Of a stretch of 46,052 nt of DNA, positions 39,386 to 46,052 are shown piece by piece. The notes under the pieces are model-generated. The model saw only the letters and a program-made list of their open reading frames with translations, made no database searches and had not been told where the DNA came from. The stretch covers positions 95,958 to 142,009 of the forward strand of contig CADECW010000001.1 in NCBI GenBank assembly GCA_902825855.1. Reading direction: 5' to 3'. The position numbers were made by a program, and so were the translations under genes. Positions within the stretch are counted from its first letter, which is position 1. The number at the start of each line of letters is the position of its first letter. The stretch comes from an uncultured Rhodospirillales bacterium. GTDB taxonomy: Bacteria; Pseudomonadota; Alphaproteobacteria; Reyranellales; Reyranellaceae.

Positions 39386-41134
39386 CTAGCCGGCCGCACG
39401 CGCGTGCAAGCGGCCGGTGTCGCGGCCGCTGCCAAAGCGGTTGGCGACAGCCACGACTACAGTGGTGATCGCCACCATGGAGAGACTGAGCACGGCAATG
39501 GCGCCGACGTCGCCGCTTTCCTTGAGGTCGAAGATCAGGACCGACAGCACCTTGGTCTCCGACGTGAACAGGATCACCGCCGCCGACAGCTCACGGATCA
39601 CGGCGACGAAGACGAAGCACCAAGTGGCGATCACAGCAGAGCGCAGCAACGGCGCGGTGATATCGGCCAAGGTGCGCAACCGCGAAGCGCCGAGCATGCG
39701 CCCCGCCTCCTCGAGTTCCGGATGCACGGCATGGAAGGCCGACGAAAGCTGCTGGTAGGCCGCCGGCAACTCGATGGTGATGAAGGCGATCAGCAGGATC
39801 CACAGCGTGCCGTAGAGGGTAAGGGGCGGACGCGTATAGGCGAGAAACAGGCCGACACCGAGCACGATGCCCGGAATGGCAAGCGGCGCCGTCGCGAGGA
39901 AAGCAAGAAGCCGGTGCCCGGGCACGGCGCGGCGGGCGACGATGTAGGAAATCAGAAGCGCCAGCAATGCGCCGAGGGTCGCCGACAAGGTCGCAAGCAG
40001 GAACGTGTTCTTGAGAGCCGGCATGGTCGAGCTGAGCTCCAAGAAGGTGAAGTGCACGTTGTGCAGGGTGATCGTGTCGAGCGTTACCAGCCGTGAGGCG
40101 ACGCGCGAAAAGGCGGAGTTGAGCAGTGCCGCATAAGGCAGGAACAGCGGCATGGCGAGCACCAGCAACGCCAGCGCCGCCGCCGGCCAGCGCCAGGCGC
40201 CCAGCCTCACCAGACGCGGCTCGCCGTACTTGCCGCCCAGCACCGCATAGCCGCGCCGGCCAAGCGCAAGGGCCTGGCCGCGCAGCAACAGGATCGTCAA
40301 CAGCAGCAGCGGCAGCGATGCGGCCGCAGCGAGTTCCGGCTTTGGCGGGAACTGGAACAGGCTCCAGATGCGGGTGGTGAGCGTATGGAAGCCCGCCGGG
40401 ATGGCGAGGATGGCGGGCGAGCCGAACAGGTTCAACGCCTGCAGGAATGCCACCAGGGCGCCGGCCAGCAGGGTCGGCAGCGCCAGCGGCACGGTGATGC
40501 GTCGCGCCGTCTGCCAGGTCTTCGCCCCCAGCATCGACGAAGCATCCTCGAGTTCGCCCGGCATGCGATCGAGCGCGTTGGCCACCAGGATGAAGACGTA
40601 GGGAAAGGTGTAGCAGGCGATCACGAAGATCAGGCCGGTGAGGCTGTAGATGTCCAGAAGCGCCTCGTCGGAGGGCATGCCGACGAGGTTCCGCCAGAGC
40701 TGGTTCAACAGTCCCGAATTGGGTGCCGCCAGCATCTCCCAGGCGATGGCGCCGACGAAGGGCGGCGTGACCAGGCTCGCCATCACCAGCGTGCGCACGG
40801 TGCGGCGGATCGGCATGTCGGTGCGTGCGACCAGCCAGCCCAACGGAGCCGCGACGAGACAGCAGATCGTGCTCACCGAGACGGCGATGATCAGGGTGGT
40901 GATCAGCGGATCGACGAAGCTCGGATCGGTGAAGAGCGTGACGAAATTGCCGAGGGTCGCCCTGCCCTGCTTGTCCGACAGGCTGTAGGCGATCAGCCAG
41001 CCCATCGGCAGGACGATCATCACGACGAGCAGCGCAGTGATGGCGCCCAGGACGGGACGCGAAAGGTCGAGCCAACGACGGCCGCCGTCGCGACGAGCCA
41101 GGGCTAAGATCTTGTCTTCGGCGGCAGAGGACAT
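39386..41134 (-). CDS. Iron(III)-type ABC permease, fused double domain (FbpB/SfuB-like)
   Basis: 582 residues with about 12 membrane helices, two permease halves in one chain. The first half contains ELEDASSMLGAKTWQTARRI and the second ELEEAGRMLGASRLRTLADI, both EAA-type ATPase contact loops. This double arrangement is usual for Fe(III) permeases (FbpB, SfuB) and thiamine ThiP. It is the last gene of the operon ATPase-binding protein-binding protein-permease. Downstream 41135-41210 is a 76-base spacer to the second binding protein. Confidence 0.92.
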   Translation of the reverse strand: MSSAAEDKILALARRDGGRRWLDLSRPVLGAITALLVVMIVLPMGWLIAYSLSDKQGRATLGNFVTLFTDPSFVDPLITTLIIAVSVSTICCLVAAPLGWLVARTDMPIRRTVRTLVMASLVTPPFVGAIAWEMLAAPNSGLLNQLWRNLVGMPSDEALLDIYSLTGLIFVIACYTFPYVFILVANALDRMPGELEDASSMLGAKTWQTARRITVPLALPTLLAGALVAFLQALNLFGSPAILAIPAGFHTLTTRIWSLFQFPPKPELAAAASLPLLLLTILLLRGQALALGRRGYAVLGGKYGEPRLVRLGAWRWPAAALALLVLAMPLFLPYAALLNSAFSRVASRLVTLDTITLHNVHFTFLELSSTMPALKNTFLLATLSATLGALLALLISYIVARRAVPGHRLLAFLATAPLAIPGIVLGVGLFLAYTRPPLTLYGTLWILLIAFITIELPAAYQQLSSAFHAVHPELEEAGRMLGASRLRTLADITAPLLRSAVIATWCFVFVAVIRELSAAVILFTSETKVLSVLIFDLKESGDVGAIAVLSLSMVAITTVVVAVANRFGSGRDTGRLHARAAG

Positions 41135-41210
41135 GAATCGCTATCTCGCATCCTGAGCAACGCCAGGGAACTCATGCCGACGACGCACGAGCCGAAGCCG
41201 GCGGCCGCAC

Positions 41211-42257
41211 TCATACTTTGAAGATCCGCCCATACTTCGTCTTGATCTCGTCGGCCGTCTTCTCGACATCTGCCGGGTCCTCGCGCAGGGTCTTGATCGA
41301 GGCAAGCGCCGGTCGACCGGCCTTGGCCTTGACCTTCAGGTTGGCGGGATACTGGCCGCTCAGGTTGACGATGAATTCCTGGCCCTCGCCCGACATGATC
41401 CAGGCGAACAGCAGCCGCGCCGCATTGGGGTTGGGCGCCGTCTTGAACACTGCCATCGGGTTGGAGATGAGCGGCGTCCCCTCGACGGGATACACCACCT
41501 CGATCGGCACGCCGCGCTCGCGGGCCATCCAGAACAGGTAGTCGCTGCCGTCGACGGCGATGGCACGTTCGCCTGCCTCGAGCTTCTTGGGCGGCTCGGT
41601 CGCGGACTGGACCTGCATGACCTTCTGCTTGGCGAGCTTCTCGAAATACTCCCAGCCGAGCTCGCGAGCGATCTGGTGGGTGGCCGTCATTATGGTCCCG
41701 GAGTAGCCGGGATGGCCCTTCACCAACCTGCCTGCGTACTTCGGATTGAGGAGGTCGCTGAAGCCCTTGGGCGCGTCCTCCGGCTTCACCTGTCCGATAT
41801 GGTAGGCCATGGTCGACAGGTGAGTGCGCTGATTGGCAAAAGCGCCGTCAGGATCGCGCATCTCCGGCGCCACATTCTCGGCGATGTCGACGGTCACGTA
41901 AGGCTGCAGCCAGCCATCGCGCTTCCAGGTGATGAAGTGTGCCGCATCGGAGCTGTTCACCACGTCGCAGCGCTTGATGTTGCTGGCGGTCTCCTGGACG
42001 AGGCGGTTGAACAGGCGCTCGGCGCCCGTGCGCTCGACGGCGACCTTGATGCCGGGGAACTTGGCCTCGAATGCCTTCGCCATCGGCTCGGCGACCGAAA
42101 GGTCCATCGCCGTGTAGTAGGAGACTTTGCCCTCCTTCCGGGCGGCCTCGACCAGCGCGGGCGTGATCGTCTCGGCCGGCGGCGCCGCCGAGACGACACG
42201 CGCGCCGAATGGCAGAAGGGCGGCGGCTCCGAGCAGCGTGCGACGGCGCATGGTCAT
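41211..42257 (-). CDS. Periplasmic binding protein, iron(III)/family 1 type (copy 2)
   Basis: 348 residues. A Tat-like signal, TMRRRTLLGAAALLPFGARV, precedes a FbpA-like mature part: LVEAARKEGKVSYYTAMDLS, CDVVNSSDAAHFITWKRDGW and GHPGYSGTIMTATHQIARELG. It is a paralogue of the gene upstream (42254-43324): most central motifs are shared and a 44-base stretch (41605-41648) is identical to 42648-42691. It lacks the usual paired Tyr of the iron site as far as I can see, so the ligand could be a non-iron compound. The ATG overlaps the upstream stop in ATGA. Confidence 0.9.
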   Translation of the reverse strand: MTMRRRTLLGAAALLPFGARVVSAAPPAETITPALVEAARKEGKVSYYTAMDLSVAEPMAKAFEAKFPGIKVAVERTGAERLFNRLVQETASNIKRCDVVNSSDAAHFITWKRDGWLQPYVTVDIAENVAPEMRDPDGAFANQRTHLSTMAYHIGQVKPEDAPKGFSDLLNPKYAGRLVKGHPGYSGTIMTATHQIARELGWEYFEKLAKQKVMQVQSATEPPKKLEAGERAIAVDGSDYLFWMARERGVPIEVVYPVEGTPLISNPMAVFKTAPNPNAARLLFAWIMSGEGQEFIVNLSGQYPANLKVKAKAGRPALASIKTLREDPADVEKTADEIKTKYGRIFKV

Positions 42258-43324
42258 ACCTTGAACAGCTTGAGATAGCGGGCCTTGATGTCGTCGGCCT
42301 GATCGGCGACCGCCGCGGCGTCCTCGCGCAGCGTCTTGATGTCGGCGAGCTTCTTGCGCTCGGGCCGATCCTTGACGAGCGGATGCACCGAACGCAAGGC
42401 GCCGACCTCGACATTGAGCTGCTGCGCTTCGGCCGTCATCGACCAGGCGTAGAACAGACGCGCGGCGTTGGGATTAGCTGCGCGCGCCAGCACCGCCGAC
42501 GGGCCGGTGATCAACGGCGTGCCCTCGATGGCATAGACCTCCTCGATGGGCTCGCTGCGCGACTGCAGCAGGTTCACCATGTACTCGGTGCCGTCGGCCA
42601 TCACGCTGCGCTCGCCGGCCGACACCTTTTTCGGCGGATCCGCGGCCGACTGGACCTGCATGACCTTCTGCTTGGCGAGCTTCTCGAAATAGCTCCATCC
42701 AAGGTCGCGGCTGAGCTGCTGGGTCGCCGTCATGATGGTGCCCGAGTAGCCCGGATGCGCCTTGACGATCTTGCCCGTCCATTTGGGATCGAGGAGATCG
42801 TTGAATCCCTTGGGCGCGTCCTCCGCCTTCACCTGGCCGGTGTTGTAGGCGATGGGCGACAGCGTCACGCGCCACGAGGCGTACATGCCGTCGGGATCCC
42901 AATGCTCCTTGGGAAAGTATCTGGCGACATCCTCGGGCAGGAACGACGCCAGCATCGAGGCACGCTTCCAGATGATCAGGTGCGCGGCGTCGGAGCTGTT
43001 CACGACGTCGCAATTGTAGATCTTGCTCTGATACTCCTGGCCGATCCGTTGGAAGATGCGTTCGGCGCCCGAGCGCTCGACCTTCATGCTGACACCGGGA
43101 TAGGCCGCCTCGAAAGCCTTGGCGATCTTCTCCGCCACGGGCAGGTCGACCGAGGTGTACCAGGAAAGCTTGCCCTCTTTCTTCGCTGCCTCGATCAGCG
43201 TGGGCGTGATCTTCTGCGCCTCGGGAGCCGCGCTCACCTGGACGCTGAATGAGCCGGTGGCGATCGCCGCCGAACCTGCCAGCACGCTGCGCCGCGTGAG
43301 TTTGCTCCTGAGCGCGCTCGTCAT
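42254..43324 (-). CDS. Periplasmic binding protein, iron(III)/family 1 type (copy 1)
   Basis: 356 residues. Signal peptide RSVLAGSAAIATGSFSVQVSA (twin-Arg TRRSVLAG) then LIEAAKKEGKLSWYTSVDLP, the standard FbpA-like entry. It is the first of two tandem paralogues. Compared with copy 2 the C-terminal third has diverged most (e.g. AEAQQLNVEVGALRSVHPLV here), which could mean a different substrate. The ATG is one base after the TGA of the ATPase gene. Confidence 0.9.
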   Translation of the reverse strand: MTSALRSKLTRRSVLAGSAAIATGSFSVQVSAAPEAQKITPTLIEAAKKEGKLSWYTSVDLPVAEKIAKAFEAAYPGVSMKVERSGAERIFQRIGQEYQSKIYNCDVVNSSDAAHLIIWKRASMLASFLPEDVARYFPKEHWDPDGMYASWRVTLSPIAYNTGQVKAEDAPKGFNDLLDPKWTGKIVKAHPGYSGTIMTATQQLSRDLGWSYFEKLAKQKVMQVQSAADPPKKVSAGERSVMADGTEYMVNLLQSRSEPIEEVYAIEGTPLITGPSAVLARAANPNAARLFYAWSMTAEAQQLNVEVGALRSVHPLVKDRPERKKLADIKTLREDAAAVADQADDIKARYLKLFKV

Positions 43325-43325
43325 G

Positions 43326-44390
43326 TCATTCCTCCGCCAATGTCCGGCATTGTTCTGCCGGGAGGTGAAGCCACACCGCCTGACCCGGCGCGATGTTCCG
43401 GCCCGGCGGCGCCGTCACGCGCAGCTCCGTCTTGTCGTCGAGCGCTACCGTGTAGTCGCGCACCGAGCCGAGGAAGACCTGTCGCGTCACGACCGCGGGA
43501 AGATGATTGTCGGCCGAATGCGGCTTCTCGTTGGCGATGACGATCTCGTGCTGACGCACCGACAGCGCCACCGGCCGGCCGGACTGCAACGGCCGTCCCG
43601 TGACGCGCAACGGCGCACCGGCGACCGACACCCGCGCATCGTCGATCGCCGAGCCGCGCAGGATATTGGAGCCGCCGATGAAGCGGGCGACAAACTCCGA
43701 GCGTGGACGGCCGTAGATCTCTTCCGGTGGGCCGAGCTGCTCGACCTTGCCGTGGTTCATGACCACGATCAGGTCGGCCGTGGTCATGGCCTCGGCCTGG
43801 TCATGCGTCACATAGACCGTCGTGTAGCGGTACTGATCGTGCAGGCGACGGATCTCGAAGCGCATCTCCTCGCGCAGGTTGGCATCGAGGTTCGAGAGTG
43901 GCTCGTCGAGCAACAGCGTTTCGGGCTCGACCACCAGCGCGCGCGCGAGCGACACGCGCTGCTGCTGGCCGCCAGACAGTTCTCCAGGATAGCGATCGGC
44001 AAGCGCTTCGAGGCGGGCCGTCGACAGGATGGCCCTGAGCTTGGCGTCGATGATGCCCCTGTCGAGCTTCCTGATCTTCAGGCCATACGCCACGTTTTCG
44101 GCAACCGTCATGTGCGGCCACAGCGCATAGCTCTGGAAGATCATCGACATGTTGCGACCTTCCGGTGGCACCGTACGCTGGGGCGACGAAAGCACCTTGG
44201 CGCCGACCACGATTTCGCCTGCCGAGGGCTCGATGAAGCCTGCGATGAGGCGCAGCGTCGTGGTCTTGCCGCAGCCCGATGGTCCAAGAAGGCAGACGAG
44301 CTGGCCATGCTCGATGCGCAGCGAAACATCGGCCACCGCGGTCGTTTCGCCATAGCGTTTGGTGAGGCCTTTCAGCTCGACTGCGGCCAC
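43326..44390 (-). CDS. ABC transporter ATP-binding protein (FbpC/PotA-like)
   Basis: 354 residues starting at GTG 44390 with GGGAGGGATC just upstream. Walker A CLLGPSGCGKTTTLRL, signature LSGGQQQRVSLARAL, Walker B TLLLDEPLSNLD, switch histidine in VTHDQAEAMTTAD. A TOBE domain forms the last ~100 residues (PLQSGRPVALSVRQHEIVIA). It is the first gene of the importer operon and is divergent from the crotonase gene by 76 bases. Confidence 0.92.
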   Translation of the reverse strand: MAAVELKGLTKRYGETTAVADVSLRIEHGQLVCLLGPSGCGKTTTLRLIAGFIEPSAGEIVVGAKVLSSPQRTVPPEGRNMSMIFQSYALWPHMTVAENVAYGLKIRKLDRGIIDAKLRAILSTARLEALADRYPGELSGGQQQRVSLARALVVEPETLLLDEPLSNLDANLREEMRFEIRRLHDQYRYTTVYVTHDQAEAMTTADLIVVMNHGKVEQLGPPEEIYGRPRSEFVARFIGGSNILRGSAIDDARVSVAGAPLRVTGRPLQSGRPVALSVRQHEIVIANEKPHSADNHLPAVVTRQVFLGSVRDYTVALDDKTELRVTAPPGRNIAPGQAVWLHLPAEQCRTLAEE

Positions 44391-44466
44391 GATCCCTCCC
44401 TGTCGCGCACCTTATTCAAATCACCCGACGCGCGCTATATTGCCGGCAAATCTGAAGGATCGATCA

Positions 44467-45255
44467 ATGCAGGAACAGAAGATCTACGGACGGCGCGAGG
44501 GCGCTGTCGGCCATGTCGTGTTCAACAATCCGGCGAAGTTGAACGCAGTTTCGCTCGACATGTGGGACGCCTTCGTCGGCCTCCTCAAGGACTATGCCAA
44601 GGACCCCGAGGTGCGCTGTGTCGTAGTGAGCGGCGCCGGCGGCAAGGCCTTCGTGTCCGGCGCCGACATCTCGAAGTTCGAAACCGAGCGCGCCAACGCC
44701 GAGGCGCAGGTCCGCTACGACGCCATCTCCAAGGAAGGCTACGAGGCGCTCTACGATTGCCCCAAGCCGACCATTGCCAAGATCACCGGCTACTGCATCG
44801 GCGGCGGCATGAACCTCGCAGCCTGCTGCGACCTGCGCTACTGCAACGAAGGTGCGCGCTTCGGCGTACCGGCGGCCAAGCTTGGCCTGGGCTACGGCTT
44901 CCTGCGCATCGAACGGCTGTCGCGTATCATCGGCCTGTCGCGCTCGATGGAGTTCCTGTTCACCGCCAAGCAGTATTCGGCGGAAGAAGCCTACGAGATG
45001 GGGCTGGTGAACGGCGTGGCGCCCGATGCCGAGCTCGACTCGATGATCGACAACATCACCGGCGCCATCGCCCAGAACGCACCGCTCACCATCGCCCTCG
45101 CCAAGGCCGCGGCGCGCGAGATCGCCAAGCCGGAATCCAAGCAGGACCACAAGAAGCTCGACGTGCTGGCCAAGGCCTGCTTCGACAGCGAAGACTTCAA
45201 GGAAGGCCGCCGCGCTTTCATGGAAAAGCGGAAGCCCGCCTTCAAAGGCCGTTAG
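44467..45255 (+). CDS. Crotonase-family protein annotated by homology as enoyl-CoA hydratase, lacking both catalytic glutamates
   Basis: 262 residues from ATG 44467, with GAAGGA nine bases upstream. The crotonase fold is clear: VVFNNPAKLNAVSLDMWDAF, the oxyanion segments GGKAFVSGADISKF and GGGMNLAACCDLRYC, FLFTAKQYSAEEAYEMGLVN. Measured against rat mitochondrial hydratase, the positions of Glu144 and Glu164 are Asn116 and Ala136, at the same 20-residue spacing. It therefore probably does not hydrate enoyl-CoA and may be a decarboxylase, isomerase, ring-cleaving or hydrolase-type crotonase. It is 75 bases before a class III CoA-transferase gene, so a CoA-thioester pathway is implied. Confidence 0.9.
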   Translation: MQEQKIYGRREGAVGHVVFNNPAKLNAVSLDMWDAFVGLLKDYAKDPEVRCVVVSGAGGKAFVSGADISKFETERANAEAQVRYDAISKEGYEALYDCPKPTIAKITGYCIGGGMNLAACCDLRYCNEGARFGVPAAKLGLGYGFLRIERLSRIIGLSRSMEFLFTAKQYSAEEAYEMGLVNGVAPDAELDSMIDNITGAIAQNAPLTIALAKAAAREIAKPESKQDHKKLDVLAKACFDSEDFKEGRRAFMEKRKPAFKGR

Positions 45256-45266
45256 CCTTCCGGACC

Positions 45267-45311
45267 GCGGGCGTCCGCCCGCTCATATTCATCATGCGGG
45301 CTGAGGCCCGC
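45267..45311. repeat. Two adjacent GC hairpins between the crotonase and CoA-transferase genes
   Basis: GCGGGC-GTCC-GCCCGC (45267-45282) and GCGGGC-TGAG-GCCCGC (45296-45311) share identical 6-base arms, separated by 13 bases. The second ends 19 bases before the CoA-transferase ATG. They look like a REP-type extragenic element that could stabilise or split the transcript. Confidence 0.55.
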
Positions 45312-45330
45312 GCTTCCAGAGGAAACGCCC

Positions 45331-46052
45331 ATGACCACCCTGCCCTTGTCCCATATCTCCGTCCTTGACCTGACGGCGCACCGTGCCGGTCCAACCGCGG
45401 TGCGCCAGCTCGCCGACTGGGGGGCGCATGTCATCAAGATCGAGGCGCCGGCCAGCGAAGGCGCCGACGCCACCGGCAGCTCGCGCCACGGCTTCGACTT
45501 CCAGAACCTGCATCGCAACAAGAAGGCGATGACGCTGAACCTCAAGACCGCCGAAGGCCATGCGATCTTCATGAAGCTCGCGGCCAAAGCCGACGTCATC
45601 GTCGAGAACTACCGCTCGGACGTGAAGCATCGGCTCAAGGTCGACTACGACACGGTCGCCAAGATCAACCCGCGCATCGTCTACGGCTCGATCGCCGGCT
45701 TCGGCCAGAGCGGCCCCGATGCGGCGCGCCCCGGCGTCGACCAGATCGCCCAAGGCATGGGTGGCCTGATGTCGATCACCGGCGAGCCCGGCCGCGGGCC
45801 GATGCGTGTCGGCATTCCCATCGCCGACCTCACCTCGGGCTTGCTGCTGGCCCAGGGCATCATCCTCGCCCTCTACAATCGCGAGCGTACCGGCAAGGGC
45901 CAGTGGGTTCACACCTCGCTGATCGAAGCGCAGATCTTCATGCTCGACTTCCAGGCCTCGCGCTGGCTGATCAAGGGCGAGGTGCCGAAGCAGGCCGGCA
46001 ACGACCATCCCACGGGCATCCCGACCGGCGTGTTCCCGACGGCCGACGGCCA
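45331..46052 (+). CDS. Class III (family III) CoA-transferase, partial at the right edge
   Basis: The first 240 residues are visible, cut by the window end. ATG 45331 follows AGAGGA. Motifs: ISVLDLTAHRAGPTAVRQLA, WGAHVIKIEAPASEGAD, HRNKKAMTLNLKTAEGHAIF, IVENYRSDVKHRL, IVYGSIAGFGQSGPDAARPG and the likely catalytic aspartate Asp137 in GVDQIAQGMGGLM. These mark the CaiB/formyl-CoA transferase fold, in which the active-site Asp forms an acyl-enzyme anhydride to move CoA from one carboxylate to another. It likely activates a substrate for the crotonase-type enzyme encoded before it. The substrate is unknown. Confidence 0.92.
   Translation, partial: MTTLPLSHISVLDLTAHRAGPTAVRQLADWGAHVIKIEAPASEGADATGSSRHGFDFQNLHRNKKAMTLNLKTAEGHAIFMKLAAKADVIVENYRSDVKHRLKVDYDTVAKINPRIVYGSIAGFGQSGPDAARPGVDQIAQGMGGLMSITGEPGRGPMRVGIPIADLTSGLLLAQGIILALYNRERTGKGQWVHTSLIEAQIFMLDFQASRWLIKGEVPKQAGNDHPTGIPTGVFPTADG

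Overview
The window is GC-rich DNA with strongly biased third positions, dense gene packing and many ATGA stop/start overlaps. The gene repertoire (OpgGH glucan synthesis, aerobic-type molybdenum hydroxylase subunit, class III CoA-transferase, many ABC uptake systems, SAM-cyclase-ATPase-TPR sensor, Twin-arginine secreted oxidases) fits a soil or water alphaproteobacterium of the Hyphomicrobiales/Rhodospirillales type. Genus assignment is not possible from sequence alone. I see no rRNA, tRNA, CRISPR array, insertion sequence or prophage, and no gene-free stretch above 300 bases.

Region 1 (1-7894): a minus-strand run of eight tightly coupled genes encodes a spermidine/putrescine-type ABC importer (binding protein, ATPase, two permeases), then a DAO-family flavoprotein, a small [2Fe-2S] protein, an FAD/BFD-type flavoprotein and a second DAO-family flavoprotein cut by the window edge. 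It looks like an import-and-oxidation pathway for an amine, opine or hydroxyproline-like compound. A divergent LysR regulator with a perfect T-N11-A operator sits next to it.

Region 2 (7878-17225): an RlmM-like rRNA methyltransferase, a tiny basic DUF6496 protein, a membrane Ser/Thr kinase with a periplasmic peptidoglycan-binding module, a 42-residue membrane peptide, a large molybdopterin subunit without its usual partners, a small helical protein, and the opgG-opgH pair for periplasmic glucans.

Region 3 (17226-24824): metabolic and secreted functions: an NTF2-like protein with a gamma-glutamyltransferase homologue, a CYTH-like unknown protein, a Tat-exported multicopper oxidase, a cupin, a Yellow/MRJP-like secreted protein and a small acetyltransferase-like protein resembling phage internal virion proteins.

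Region 4 (24872-27296), the most interesting: a three-gene RiPP system of the GRRM type. A secreted precursor ends in eleven W-x-N motifs, followed by its radical SAM/SPASM maturase and, overlapping by four bases, an unfamiliar exported protein that may be a new partner. The precursor's ribosome binding site lies in a hairpin and the maturase begins with a 20-base perfect palindrome.

Region 5 (27310-39375): a DUF4239 membrane protein, a 1097-residue SAM/cyclase/AAA/TPR protein, a FAD monooxygenase-like protein, an M23 endopeptidase, a Sel1-repeat protein, and a TetR-HlyD-ATPase-permease export operon whose operator touches the start codon of the regulator; then an NTF2-like protein and an interspersed palindromic repeat.

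Region 6 (39386-46052): a ferric-iron-type ABC importer with two tandem, partly identical binding-protein genes, divergent from a crotonase-family gene that lacks both catalytic glutamates, and a class III CoA-transferase truncated by the window end.
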